Source: Nitrospiraceae bacterium
GTDB lineage: Bacteria; Nitrospirota; Nitrospiria; Nitrospirales; Nitrospiraceae
Direction: 5' to 3'
Length of the DNA: 64,000 nt
Assembly: GCA_009692155.1 (NCBI GenBank)
Contig: SHZW01000008.1
Location: 1 to 64,000 of the forward strand
Below are positions 43,575 through 52,424 of this stretch, piece by piece; position 1 is the first letter of the stretch, and every line of letters starts with the position of its first letter. The notes beneath the pieces were generated by a model. The model saw only the letters and a program-made list of their open reading frames with translations, was not told where the DNA came from and did not search any database. The position numbers were made by a program, and so were the translations under genes.

Positions 43575-44136
43575 ACAGATTTTCCTCGATCAACTCACAG
43601 AGCACGTGCCCGAGCGTCATGTGGCTTTCCTGAATGCGGGCGGTGACGGTCGACGGCACGACGAACGCGTGATCCACGAGACCGGCCAGCTTGCCACCCT
43701 TGTGGCCGGTCCAGCCGATCGTCGTCAAGCCGCAGGCCTTCGCCGCCTCGACGCCCTTGAGCACGTTGGGCGAGTTGCCGCTGGTGCTGATTGCGATGGC
43801 GATGTCGCCCTTCTGTCCGTGGGCCTTGACCTGGCGCGCGAATATTTCGTCGTAGCCGTAATCGTTGCCAATGCAGGTGATGGCCGCCATGTCGGAGCCG
43901 AGGGCGATCGCCGGCAGCGGCGCGCGATCCTTGTGGTAGCGGCCGACGAACTCGGCGGCGATGTGCGAGGCATCGGTCGCGCTGCCGCCATTGCCGAACA
44001 GCAGGACTTTATGCCCCTCGCGCAGTGCGCGGGTGAGGAGTTGCGCCGCCTGGGAGATTTTGTCCGCGTATTCCTGGACGAACCGCCGCTTGACGTCGGC
44101 GCTTTCCTCGAACGCTTTGATGGCGTGGTCTTTCAT
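43558..44136 (-). CDS. gmhA: Sedoheptulose-7-phosphate isomerase
   Basis: First step of heptose synthesis for lipopolysaccharide. 192 aa SIS-domain protein: VLLFGNGGSATDASHIAAEFVGRY, CIGNDYGYDEIFARQV and ISTSGNSPNVLKGVEAAKACGL. All catalytic regions are in place. Its 3' end overlaps the next gene by 17 nt. Confidence 0.94.
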   Translation of the reverse strand: MKDHAIKAFEESADVKRRFVQEYADKISQAAQLLTRALREGHKVLLFGNGGSATDASHIAAEFVGRYHKDRAPLPAIALGSDMAAITCIGNDYGYDEIFARQVKAHGQKGDIAIAISTSGNSPNVLKGVEAAKACGLTTIGWTGHKGGKLAGLVDHAFVVPSTVTARIQESHMTLGHVLCELIEENLFGKIQ

Positions 44137-44186
44137 GCGGTGTGCATGTGATTGTAGGGAACGGGCCGCGGCCTGTCAAACGTGCG

Positions 44187-45125
44187 TCACTTGCCGGCCG
44201 GTGGCGCCTCGTATTTTTTGCCCATCATGCTCATGGCCAGCGTGATCATGGACCCGATGTCCGCGACATTGGCCGGCAGCACGACGGTGTTGCTGGTCTT
44301 GGCCAGCTCGCCGAACTTCGTGATGTATTGTTCGGCGACGCGCAGTTGGACGGCTTCCGAACCGCCCGGGACGCGGATCGTCTCGGCGACCTTACGGAGC
44401 CCTTCGGCGGTTGCGGTGGCGATGGCCAAAATCGCGGAGGCGGCGCCTTCCGCTTCGTTGATCTGCTGCTGCTTCTTGGCTTCCGAGGCTTTGATGACTT
44501 GCTGCTTGTTACCCTCGGCCTGGTTGATGACCGCGTCGCGCTCGCCCTCGGAGGTCAGAATCACGGCCCGCTTTTCCCGCTCGGCCCGCATCTGCTTTTC
44601 CATTGCCGCCAGCACGTCGCGCGGCGGTGTGATGTTTTTGATCTCGTAGCGGAGCATCTTGACGCCCCACGGTTCTGACGCCTTGTCGAGTTCGTTCACG
44701 ACCTGTGCATTGATGGCGGTGCGCGCTTCGAACGTCTTATCCAGCTCGATCTTGCCGATCTCGCTCCGCAAGGCCGTCTGCGCCAATTGCATGAGGGCGA
44801 ACTTGTAGTCGTTAATGCCGTAGGACGCCCGTTCGGGGTTCAACACCCGCATGTACAAGAGTCCGTCCACGGTGACCTGGACGTTGTCGCGCGTGATGCA
44901 GACCTGCTCCGGGATGTCCACGGCGGTTTCCTTGAGGGAGTGCTTATAATGGATCGAGTCAATGAAGGGGAGCAGAATGTGAAAGCCTGCGTCGAGTATG
45001 GAATTGAATTTCCCCAGCCGCTCCACCACGTAGGCGCTCTGCTGCGGGACCACGACCGCCGTCTTGAGCAGAATGATGACGACGATGAATGCGAGAAACA
45101 GGGTAACAATCAATCCACCTTCCAT
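44187..45125 (-). CDS. SPFH/stomatin-family membrane protein (QmcA-like)
   Basis: 312 aa. One N-terminal membrane helix (IVTLFLAFIVVIILLKTAVVV), SPFH domain from VVPQQSAYVVERLGKFNSILDAGFHILLPFID, then a coiled-coil rich in E, A and K and a C-terminal oligomerisation tail. These form rings on the membrane and partner with NfeD. The NfeD gene is 22 nt upstream on the same strand, as expected. Confidence 0.92.
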   Translation of the reverse strand: MEGGLIVTLFLAFIVVIILLKTAVVVPQQSAYVVERLGKFNSILDAGFHILLPFIDSIHYKHSLKETAVDIPEQVCITRDNVQVTVDGLLYMRVLNPERASYGINDYKFALMQLAQTALRSEIGKIELDKTFEARTAINAQVVNELDKASEPWGVKMLRYEIKNITPPRDVLAAMEKQMRAEREKRAVILTSEGERDAVINQAEGNKQQVIKASEAKKQQQINEAEGAASAILAIATATAEGLRKVAETIRVPGGSEAVQLRVAEQYITKFGELAKTSNTVVLPANVADIGSMITLAMSMMGKKYEAPPAGK

Positions 45126-45147
45126 CAGTGCACCTCGCTGAGAATCG

Positions 45148-45576
45148 TTATTCGGGTTTGAGCCACAGGGTCAGGCCATCGACACGGTCCACCTTCGCGG
45201 ACTGTCCCTTCGCCAGCTGGCCGGCGCCGGCATTCCGCGCGCTCCACGTCGTACCGCGCAGTTCCGCCTTACCGGTCTGGCCGGGCGGCACATCGTCGAG
45301 CAGGACGGCGGTCTCGCCGACTATCGTGTCCACCGGATGAGATTTATGTCCCTGGCTCATGCGGAGTAGAGGGCCCCGGAAGAGAAGCAGCGACACGACG
45401 GCGATCACGGAGAACAGCAGCCACTGCAGCCAGTCGGCTGCGACGACGCCGGAACCGGCCAGCGCGCCGACGGCCAGCGCCGCAATGCCGAAAAACAGCA
45501 GGTAGAACCCGCCGGGCGCCATCATCTCCGCGCCGGCCAGAATCAATCCCAAAAGAAGCCAGTACCACCAGGTCAT
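45148..45576 (-). CDS. NfeD-family membrane protein
   Basis: 142 aa: membrane segments at about 5-55 and 57-70 and a C-terminal OB-fold domain (VGETAVLLDDVPPGQTGKAELRGTTWSARNAGAGQLAKGQSAKVDRVDGLTLWL). Short NfeD type, the usual partner of the SPFH protein downstream. Divergent from the CARF-like gene. Confidence 0.92.
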   Translation of the reverse strand: MTWWYWLLLGLILAGAEMMAPGGFYLLFFGIAALAVGALAGSGVVAADWLQWLLFSVIAVVSLLLFRGPLLRMSQGHKSHPVDTIVGETAVLLDDVPPGQTGKAELRGTTWSARNAGAGQLAKGQSAKVDRVDGLTLWLKPE

Positions 45577-45687
45577 AAGGAGCCTCGCAAGTCTCGCAGG
45601 AATTGCCGTCGAGTCACGCGCGCAAACGCCGAAAGTCTAGGCGTCTTTCCACAGGCCGTCAAGGGGAGGGATTGCAGGGGCGGCTCG

Positions 45688-45716
45688 TTGAACGCCTGTC
45701 GGCACGATGCTATAGT
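45688..45716 (+). promoter_or_regulatory. Promoter for the CARF-like gene
   Basis: TTGAAC (45688-45693), 17-nt spacer, TATAGT (45711-45716). The ATG is at 45726, so the leader would be about 3 nt: a leaderless transcript. Confidence 0.6.
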
Positions 45717-45725
45717 CCGCGCGTC

Positions 45726-46232
45726 ATGGTGACCGACAGTCCCATTAAAGCGTTGCTGGTAGCAATCACCGACGATGCCCCGGCGGCTGTCTATACCATC
45801 AACCGGCTCAAGCCGGAATTGCTTTGCTTCTTCGCCCCCGAGTCGGCCAAGAGCCTCGTCGAGTCTTCCGTGCAGCCGAAAATTGAAACGATGCCGCGCA
45901 AGTGGGATTGGATCGTGACGCCGGACGCAGCGCGCTTCATGACGTCCTATCAAGCCGCCGCGCGCGCGCTGCCCGACATGATGCGGACGTGGGACGTGCA
46001 GGCAGGCGAATTAGTAGTGGATCTCACCGGTGCGACACCAGCGATGGCTGCGGCGCTCTCGCTGGCGGCCCTGCCCTTCACCTCGCGCATCGTGACGATC
46101 GGGCAGGCGGCAGCCGGTTCAGATGACGAGGCGATTACCATTGATGGCCAGGCGAAAGTCTGGCTGCAAGGCAATCCCTGGGACGAAGCCGCGACGCAGG
46201 CGCGCCGTGAGGCCTGCGAGCAGTTCAATTAG
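45726..46232 (+). CDS. Stand-alone CARF-like (Rossmann) protein
   Basis: 168 aa, soluble. N-terminal strand KALLVAITDDAPAAVYTINRLKPELLCFFAPE, then GELVVDLTGATPAMAAALSLAAL (95-116), the 'DxTGGTxxM' strand-turn-helix of CARF domains that bind cyclic oligoadenylate in type III CRISPR. No effector domain (HEPN, nuclease) follows. No cas genes or array are in the window. It may be a ring nuclease-like or orphan sensor; alternatively a different Rossmann protein. The 3' end overlaps a convergent gene by 114 nt. Confidence 0.55.
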   Translation: MVTDSPIKALLVAITDDAPAAVYTINRLKPELLCFFAPESAKSLVESSVQPKIETMPRKWDWIVTPDAARFMTSYQAAARALPDMMRTWDVQAGELVVDLTGATPAMAAALSLAALPFTSRIVTIGQAAAGSDDEAITIDGQAKVWLQGNPWDEAATQARREACEQFN

Positions 46233-46511
46233 AATGTTGTGCTTCGGGAGCCCCTTGAGTTGCTTGCGAAGTGGAGTGGTTCGCGGAACGTGTTTTTGAT
46301 CCTTGGCTGGCGGCGCCTGTTCGATGATGCGTGACCTGGCCATCAAGCCGTGGATGACCGGACTGACGGGATGCAACTGGTGCACTTCTTTCTTGCTGTC
46401 CGCTGCCACGGGTGTCGGGATGGCCAGCAGCGTACCGGCCATAATCAATGCAGCCAGGGTTTGCCGGATGAACGGGTGTTCGATCATGGATAGGGTGTCT
46501 GTGGTTCGCAT
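46119..46511 (-). CDS. Small exported protein of unknown function
   Basis: 130 aa from ATG 46511 with AGGAG well placed upstream. Signal peptide (TLAALIMAGTLLAIPTPVAA) then a basic, low-complexity region. The last 114 nt run antisense to the end of the CARF-like gene, which is unusual; the true product may be shorter or the gene may be decaying. Moderately supported by signal peptide and ribosome site. Confidence 0.5.
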   Translation of the reverse strand: MRTTDTLSMIEHPFIRQTLAALIMAGTLLAIPTPVAADSKKEVHQLHPVSPVIHGLMARSRIIEQAPPAKDQKHVPRTTPLRKQLKGLPKHNILIELLAGLTARLRRGFVPGIALQPDFRLAINGNRLVI

Positions 46512-46587
46512 GGCGTCTCCTTCTTCATGAGGATAAATGCCCATTGCCCGTAGGGGACTCTGCAAAACCCATGCGCGGGATGGCCGG

Positions 46588-46617
46588 TTGACAAAGCCTG
46601 AGAGGGGATGTTGGAAT
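46588..46617 (+). promoter_or_regulatory. Promoter for the small gene at 46677
   Basis: Perfect TTGACA (46588-46593), 18-nt spacer, weak TGGAAT (46612-46617). Confidence 0.45.
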
Positions 46618-46620
46618 ACC

Positions 46621-46669
46621 GTCGTATCTCGTCTTACGCTTCACGCATAACGCGTCACGATTCACGGGG
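46621..46669. repeat. Short-period direct repeat (TTCACGC/TTACGCT, 7-nt units)
   Basis: Units CGTCTTA, CGCTTCA, CGCATAA, CGCGTCA, CGATTCA, CG in a row; the inverted-orientation half of the family seen at 34438-34508 and 55175-55204. No second arm nearby. It lies in the leader of the gene at 46677. Confidence 0.6.
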
Positions 46670-46676
46670 GTAACTT

Positions 46677-46904
46677 ATGGATATGATGGGACGTGTAGGG
46701 CTGGTTGAGATTCCAGTTCTGATCGCGCCGGATCAGAAGGCCTGGCTGGACAAGATGGTCAAGGAAGGCAAGATTGCGGTTCCACCCGGGGGAAGTCTGG
46801 AGAAGGGATCCTTGATTTCGATGTTCCTGCGAATGTTGATCCACAATGCCATGGAAGAGCAGCAGCGGCAAGCGGTGCTGGACGCAGAGGACGAGGACGA
46901 ATAG
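46677..46904 (+). CDS. Small acidic-tailed protein of unknown function
   Basis: 75 aa: MDMMGRVGLVEIPVLIAPDQ, a helix KAWLDKMVKEGK, a second helix SLISMFLRMLIHNAMEEQ and an acidic tail. Soluble. The strand-helix-helix layout recalls small DNA-binding or adaptor proteins but I cannot assign it. Has its own promoter. Confidence 0.6.
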   Translation: MDMMGRVGLVEIPVLIAPDQKAWLDKMVKEGKIAVPPGGSLEKGSLISMFLRMLIHNAMEEQQRQAVLDAEDEDE

Positions 46905-46939
46905 ATACGAAGCCGTATCGGCTCCGATACGGCGAACAG

Positions 46940-48223
46940 CTAGAGGGTTTTGAACACAGCCTGCGCTGCTGCGATGGTCTTCTTGATGTCGGCGTCGCTG
47001 TGGGCCGTAGAGAGGAACGCCGCTTCGAATTGGGACGGCGCGAAATACACGCCCTGCTCCAGCATCCCCCGAAAGAACTTCGCATAGCGTTGCTGGTCGG
47101 ACCGTTTGGCTGACGCGTAATCCACCACCGGTTGGTTGGTAAAAAATCCACAGAGCATCGAGCCTATCCTGGTTTGCGTGAACGGAATGCCGGCTTGCTT
47201 CGCGGCCTTGCCGAGTCCATCCGCCAGCGCGGCTGATTTGGCTTCCAGTTTTTTGTAGACGCCGGGCGCCTTGAGCGCCTTGAGCGTTTCGATGCCGGCC
47301 GTGACCGCGAGCGGATTCCCCGAGAGCGTGCCGGCCTGATAGACCGGACCGGCAGGCGCGACCATCTGCATGATCTCCCGCCTGCCGCCGTAACCGCCGA
47401 CCGGCAGCCCGCCGCCGATGATTTTCCCCAAACAGGTCAGGTCCGGCGTGACGCCGAAGAGCGTCTGGGCTCCGCCGTAGTGCACGCGGAAGCCGGTGAT
47501 GACTTCGTCGAAAATCAGCAATGCGCCGCAGGCGCTGGTCAACTCGCGGAGCGCCGGCAGAAAGCCGGGGCTTGGCGGCACCACGCCCATGTTGCCTGCG
47601 ACCGGTTCGACGATGACGCAGGCCAGTTCGTTCGCGTGTGCTTCGATCAGGCTTTTGACGGCTCGAATATCATTATACGGAGCGGTCAGCGTGTGCTTGG
47701 CGAAGTCGGCCGGCACGCCGGGGGAATCCGGCAAGCCGAGCGTCGCCACGCCGGAGCCGGCCTTGGCCAATAGATAATCGCTATGGCCGTGATAGCAGCC
47801 GTCGAACTTGAGGATCTTGTCCCGCTTCGTGTAGCCGCGGGCGAGGCGGATCGCGCTCATGACGGCTTCCGTGCCGGAGCTGACCAGCCGCACCTGCTCC
47901 ATGGATGGCACGGCTTCGCCGATCATTTTCGCGAGACGGACTTCCAGTTCGGTCGGCGCGCCGTAGCTGGTCCCCCGCGCTGCGGCCTTCTGGATCGCCT
48001 TGATGACCGATCCCGGCGCATGGCCCAGGATCATCGGTCCCCAGGACTGGACATAGTCAATGAATTTGTTATCGTCCACATCCCACAGATAGGCGCCCTT
48101 GGCCTTTGCGATGAACAGGGGCTGCCCGCCGACTGATTTAAAGGCGCGAACGGGGCTGTTCACCCCGCCCGGGATGTATTGCAGCGCTTGGCCGAAGAGC
48201 TGTTGTGAACGCGTGGTCTTCAT
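46940..48223 (-). CDS. hemL: Glutamate-1-semialdehyde 2,1-aminomutase
   Basis: PLP enzyme making 5-aminolevulinate for tetrapyrroles. 427 aa from ATG 48223. Signatures: N-terminal [54 protein letters not shown] and the PLP lysine in [19 protein letters not shown]. The gene used with C5-pathway haem synthesis. Confidence 0.95.
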   Translation of the reverse strand: MKTTRSQQLFGQALQYIPGGVNSPVRAFKSVGGQPLFIAKAKGAYLWDVDDNKFIDYVQSWGPMILGHAPGSVIKAIQKAAARGTSYGAPTELEVRLAKMIGEAVPSMEQVRLVSSGTEAVMSAIRLARGYTKRDKILKFDGCYHGHSDYLLAKAGSGVATLGLPDSPGVPADFAKHTLTAPYNDIRAVKSLIEAHANELACVIVEPVAGNMGVVPPSPGFLPALRELTSACGALLIFDEVITGFRVHYGGAQTLFGVTPDLTCLGKIIGGGLPVGGYGGRREIMQMVAPAGPVYQAGTLSGNPLAVTAGIETLKALKAPGVYKKLEAKSAALADGLGKAAKQAGIPFTQTRIGSMLCGFFTNQPVVDYASAKRSDQQRYAKFFRGMLEQGVYFAPSQFEAAFLSTAHSDADIKKTIAAAQAVFKTL

Positions 48224-48328
48224 GTGTCCTGACAAACTCCGCTGAACGGGGCGCACTTTATCACGCAGAATCGGATTGGATCAATGAATGGCGGGAGCCT
48301 GTCCGGCAGTGCCGTTCACCGCAGTTGA

Positions 48329-50653
48329 TTAGAGCACGTCGTTCCCGTGCATCCGGGCGAAGAGGTCCCAGTCGAACGGCTTGGTCGCGATCGCATGCAG
48401 GGGAATGGGCTCGATCGTTCCCGGCTCCCGGTAGGCCAACATGCAGCCCACGACCTGCTCCGGCTGCTCGACCAGACGACGGATGGCCTCGTAACCGAGA
48501 TGCTGGGCAATGGCCTTGTCCTCTGGCGTGGGCGGAGCGCCTCTCAGAGTATGCCCGAGGATCGTGGCTTTGGTGGCGACCGTGAGGGGATACTGGCCGG
48601 TTCTCGCCTGGCGCTGTGACCAGTGGGCGATGCTCTCGGCCACGTACTCGACGAGGCCATGCACGCCCCCGTCAGGATGATGGCGGTGGGGAGTCCGTTC
48701 TGCGACCACGAATAAATGGCTTTTGTTCGGCACACCCAGGGTGTGTTTCAGCGTGCCCAGGATGACTTCCTCGATATAGGCATCCGGGTCGGGATGTTCG
48801 TTGACCAACACGCCCTCGGCCCTGGCTTGATAGGCGCAGGCCAACGCCAGGTGGCCGGACCCCGCGCCCATGACTTCGACGAAAAACACACTGCCCATCG
48901 CAGCGCTCGTGGCCTTCAGCGATTCGATCGAGTGATTCGCCAGCGCCACAGCGGAATGGAAGCCGAGCGAAGTGGTTCCCGCGATGTTGTTGTCGATGGT
49001 GCCGGGAATCCCCACCACCTGCACGCCAAACCGTTCAGAGATCGCCCGCGCGCCGCGAAGGCTGCCGTCGCCGCCCAGGACGATCAGCGCGCCGTCGCGC
49101 AGGTAGGGCTCGAGATGCCGCATCGCGGCCTGCTGGACGTGCTCGTCCTTGAAATCCTCGAAGCGGCTGCTCCCGATCGGGCTGCTCGCGATGCTGCTCA
49201 TGCCCCGGGTATCGTGCTCCGTCACCGCTTCGATCCAGTTGTTCGCCAGCCCGAGGAATCCGTGACGGACGTAATGCACGTCAAGGCCCCAGCGGTTTCC
49301 GGCCACGCGCAGTTCCTTCAACGCGGCGCCGGCGCCGGCGAAATCGCCGCCCGAGACCAGTGCGATGATCCGCTTGATCTGCCGGGGCTTCAACGTGACC
49401 TGCCCCCTCCGTTCCTGCTCGACGCTCACCCAGGCCTCGCGGGCCTTCCGTTCCCGCTCGGACAGTCCCACCGCCGTGGAATACCCAGACAAGCGGCCAC
49501 TTTCGCAGGTCAGGAGCACCACGTTGTCCTGGCCTTCCTTGTACTCGCCGAACTCGGTGAAGGCCTCGCGGAACGGCCGCGGGTCGAGAAACACCATGAG
49601 TGCGCGCAGTGTGGAGCTGTGCGTGTAGAGGCAGACGCCCTTGCCGTGATGCGACTGTCCCAACCGGTGGAACCCATCGACGACGTCAACATAGAGATCA
49701 AAGAAGGAATGCCCACCCGGATAGCTGTACAACGGCTGCTTGATCAGACGCTTGGCGGTCTTCGCGTCGACGCCGAAGGCCTTGGCTGCTTCTTCGGCTT
49801 CGACCTGCTTGTCCACGCCGGTGGCCCATCCGAAGTCTTGTGACTCCAGGGTGGGCTCTGCCGTGGCCCGCGCGGTCTCAGCGCCTGGCGGAAGAAGCGT
49901 CGCAGCCACCCGCTCGAACAACTGGCTCGTGTTCGGGCTCCGGCTCACCAGATGGACGAAGGTTCGCGGATCCAGATAGTTGTCAAGTTGGAGAAAGTCC
50001 AGTTGCTGTCCAACCGCGCCGACCATTCTGGCAAGCGCGGCGCCGACCGCGTCGGCCTTGGGAAGTCCCCGCTCCGCGTCCAGCGCGTTCGCGAGGCGGC
50101 GTCCGACCCGATAGGTCCCGCTCTCCACACGGGAGTACCCGTGGCGCATGGTGAAGAGGAGTGTCCGGCCGGTCAAATCCCTGGGCAACAGCCAGAACCG
50201 GTCCTGCCCGAGATCCAGGACGACGCGACCTTCGGCCAGTTGGGGCGTCAATTGGGCGCGCGGCACGATCGCCACCGGACGACGGAAGGCCGGCTTCTGC
50301 ACCGAGCTAATCGGCACGCGATAGAGCGGCGCCAGCTCTCCTGTTGCGAGGAGCTGGTTCCAGGCTGCGAAAAAGACGAGTTCGTCTTTCCCACATCCTT
50401 CATCGATCAGGGCCCGCCGGGCTGACGCGTAGGCCTCGGCTCCAGGAAACCCGGTTTGAGCCCGCTGGACAAACGCACGGATCTTGTCCATGGCTTCGTG
50501 AACTCGACGTGGGCGATCGGGCGCCGGCATCGGGGGCGGCGGGAGCGCCATTCCCTCTGCTGACACCCTCGAGACACGGGTCGCCAGTGCCTCCCAGTAG
50601 GCCAGCAGGCCTTCGACGGTCACGAAATCCAGCTGTTCTCCTTCGGCATGCAT
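48329..50653 (-). CDS. Histidine phosphatase - phosphofructokinase fusion
   Basis: 774 aa. N-terminal helical region, then a phosphoglycerate-mutase-like domain with RHG (170-172) in LLFTMRHGYSRVESGTYRVG and a second His in LYTHSSTLRALM (345). From about 425, a phosphofructokinase domain: IIALVSGGDFAGAGAAL (degenerate GGDxPGxN), LGGDGSLRGA (527-533, ATP-type Gly), GIPGTIDNN (D553 kept; next acidic residue is Asn) and VEVMGAGSGHLAL. Likely a glycolytic enzyme with a built-in phosphatase; substrate of the phosphatase unknown. Divergent from pyk. Confidence 0.78.
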   Translation of the reverse strand: MHAEGEQLDFVTVEGLLAYWEALATRVSRVSAEGMALPPPPMPAPDRPRRVHEAMDKIRAFVQRAQTGFPGAEAYASARRALIDEGCGKDELVFFAAWNQLLATGELAPLYRVPISSVQKPAFRRPVAIVPRAQLTPQLAEGRVVLDLGQDRFWLLPRDLTGRTLLFTMRHGYSRVESGTYRVGRRLANALDAERGLPKADAVGAALARMVGAVGQQLDFLQLDNYLDPRTFVHLVSRSPNTSQLFERVAATLLPPGAETARATAEPTLESQDFGWATGVDKQVEAEEAAKAFGVDAKTAKRLIKQPLYSYPGGHSFFDLYVDVVDGFHRLGQSHHGKGVCLYTHSSTLRALMVFLDPRPFREAFTEFGEYKEGQDNVVLLTCESGRLSGYSTAVGLSERERKAREAWVSVEQERRGQVTLKPRQIKRIIALVSGGDFAGAGAALKELRVAGNRWGLDVHYVRHGFLGLANNWIEAVTEHDTRGMSSIASSPIGSSRFEDFKDEHVQQAAMRHLEPYLRDGALIVLGGDGSLRGARAISERFGVQVVGIPGTIDNNIAGTTSLGFHSAVALANHSIESLKATSAAMGSVFFVEVMGAGSGHLALACAYQARAEGVLVNEHPDPDAYIEEVILGTLKHTLGVPNKSHLFVVAERTPHRHHPDGGVHGLVEYVAESIAHWSQRQARTGQYPLTVATKATILGHTLRGAPPTPEDKAIAQHLGYEAIRRLVEQPEQVVGCMLAYREPGTIEPIPLHAIATKPFDWDLFARMHGNDVL

Positions 50654-50820
50654 ACCTGGCTCTCCTCACATTCTCGTCGCGCCTATCATACCAATGTAGC
50701 CTACCCGTTGGACAATGTGCAGCCCATTCCTCCTCTTCCGCGGCAATGCGTCGCGGGTCTTGTCGCGGACCCTGTCCTCCTTTCGCTCTGACGCTGCAAG
50801 CCATGCCGAGCAACAACGCT

Positions 50821-50850
50821 TTGCGCGCACGGGAAGCCTTTTGTTAGAAT
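50821..50850 (+). promoter_or_regulatory. Promoter for pyk
   Basis: TTGCGC (50821-50826), 18-nt spacer, TAGAAT (50845-50850). The transcript would carry the inverted repeat 50868-50950 in its leader. Confidence 0.45.
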
Positions 50851-50867
50851 GCCTTACGAAGATCGAA

Positions 50868-50950
50868 GAGCATATGGCTTATAGCAAATGACCAAGAGAG
50901 ATGGCTGCTTCAATCCGACCATCAGCTATAAGCTATAGGCCATAAGCTCC
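50868..50950. repeat. Short-period inverted repeat (AGCTATA, 7-nt units) in the pyk leader
   Basis: Left ATGGCTTATAGC (50874-50885) pairs with GCTATAGGCCAT (50932-50943) with one G-T pair. The right arm has tandem AGCTATA, AGCTATA, GGCCATA, AGCT units. Confidence 0.72.
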
Positions 50951-50960
50951 GGGAGTTCGG

Positions 50961-52424
50961 ATGCGCAAAGTCAAAATTGTCTGCACAATCGGTCCGGCGA
51001 GCAGCTCGCCCGATCTGCTGGAACAGCTCATCGACGCCGGCATGAACGTGGCGCGACTCAACTTTTCGCATGGCACGCACGAGTCGCACGCCCGCGCAGT
51101 CAAAGCCATCCGTGAGGCAGCCGGACGACGGCGCGCGGCGGTGGCGATTATCCAGGATCTCCAAGGGCCGCGGATCCGGGTCGGGGTCTTGCCCGACGCC
51201 GGTGTGACGTTGGAAGTCGGCCAACGGGTGCGGTTGATGGCCGGGCAGGCGGCGTTCGACCCTCGAAGCGGTATCCATTATAACGGCAAGTCCGTCGCTT
51301 CCACGTATATGGCCGAGCTGCCGGTCACCTATGCGGCGCTGGCTCAGGATGTCCAGCCCGGCGCCCGCGTTCTGATTGACGACGGACTTATTGAGCTGAC
51401 GGCCACTCGGATCGCCGGCAGCATGGTGGAGTGCACAGTGGTCACCGGGGGCCGCATCACCTCCCATAAGGGGATCAATCTGCCGGGCACGAAAGTCAGC
51501 GCGCCCGCGCTGACCGACAAAGACAGGGAAGACCTTCGGTTCGGCATCGCGCAGGGAGTGGATTACGTGGCCCTCTCGTTCGTCAGGGGACCGGGTGATG
51601 TTGTCGCTGCCAGGAAGCTGATCGCCGAGTGCGGCGGCGATGTGCCGGTCATCGTCAAAATCGAGCGGCCTGAGGCGGTCACCTGTTTCGAGTCGCTCCT
51701 CGAGCAGGCAGACGGTATCATGATTGCCCGCGGTGATCTGGGCGTCGAAATGGATCCCGAGGTGGTGCCGGTCTTGCAAAAGCGGATCATTGCGGGAGCG
51801 AACCACCACCGGCGTCTCGTGATCACTGCGACGCAGATGCTGGAGTCCATGACCAAACACCATCGTCCGACGAGGGCTGAAGCCTCGGACGTGGCCAACG
51901 CGGTGTTCGATGGCACCGACGCGGTGATGCTCTCGGCCGAAACGGCCATGGGGCAATACCCGGTGGAAGTCGTCCGCGTCATGGATCGCATTGTCCGGGC
52001 GGCAGAAGAAGGGGTGGAGCCCCGCGTCGTCCGCCGCACCGTGCCTGAGCGCAGCGAGGTCTCGTTCCCGGAGGCCATTTGTGGCGCCGCCTCCAGAGCC
52101 GCCGCGTCAACAGAAGCTGCTGCGATTGTGGCGTTCAGCGAGTCGGGGACGACCGCGCGGTTGATGTCGAAGCAGCGCCCGACCGCTCCGATCTTCGCGA
52201 TGACCCCATTTGAACCGGTCAGGCAGCGGATGGCGCTCTACTGGGGAGTGAGTCCTCACACGATGCCGCAGGTCGTGCAGACCGATGAGCGCGTGCGCGA
52301 GGCGGAACGCCGCTTGAAGGCAGAGGCGCTTGTGTCGACGGGACAGCGGATTGTGATTCTGTCGGGAACCGAGATAGGCCGTCCCGGGGGAACCAACTTG
52401 ATGAAACTGCATCAGATATCCTAA
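50961..52424 (+). CDS. pyk: Pyruvate kinase
   Basis: Converts PEP and ADP to pyruvate and ATP. 487 aa: N-terminal KVKIVCTIGPASSSPDLLEQLIDAGMNVARLNFSHG, the active-site segment VPVIVKIERPEAV, MIARGDLGVEMDPEVVP, ATQMLESMTKHHRPTRAEASDVANAV and a C-terminal regulatory domain. GGGAG lies upstream of the ATG. The stop overlaps the next start (TAATG). Confidence 0.95.
   Translation: MRKVKIVCTIGPASSSPDLLEQLIDAGMNVARLNFSHGTHESHARAVKAIREAAGRRRAAVAIIQDLQGPRIRVGVLPDAGVTLEVGQRVRLMAGQAAFDPRSGIHYNGKSVASTYMAELPVTYAALAQDVQPGARVLIDDGLIELTATRIAGSMVECTVVTGGRITSHKGINLPGTKVSAPALTDKDREDLRFGIAQGVDYVALSFVRGPGDVVAARKLIAECGGDVPVIVKIERPEAVTCFESLLEQADGIMIARGDLGVEMDPEVVPVLQKRIIAGANHHRRLVITATQMLESMTKHHRPTRAEASDVANAVFDGTDAVMLSAETAMGQYPVEVVRVMDRIVRAAEEGVEPRVVRRTVPERSEVSFPEAICGAASRAAASTEAAAIVAFSESGTTARLMSKQRPTAPIFAMTPFEPVRQRMALYWGVSPHTMPQVVQTDERVREAERRLKAEALVSTGQRIVILSGTEIGRPGGTNLMKLHQIS

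Larger units (their letters stand above)
50654..50960. other. Divergent control region between the phosphofructokinase fusion and pyk
   Basis: 307 nt without a supported gene. It holds the pyk promoter candidate (50821-50850) and a short-period inverted repeat (50868-50950). On the minus side TATGAT lies about 35 nt from the fusion gene start, with TTGTCC 19 nt further up as a weak -35. Both glycolytic genes may be controlled together from here. Confidence 0.5.
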
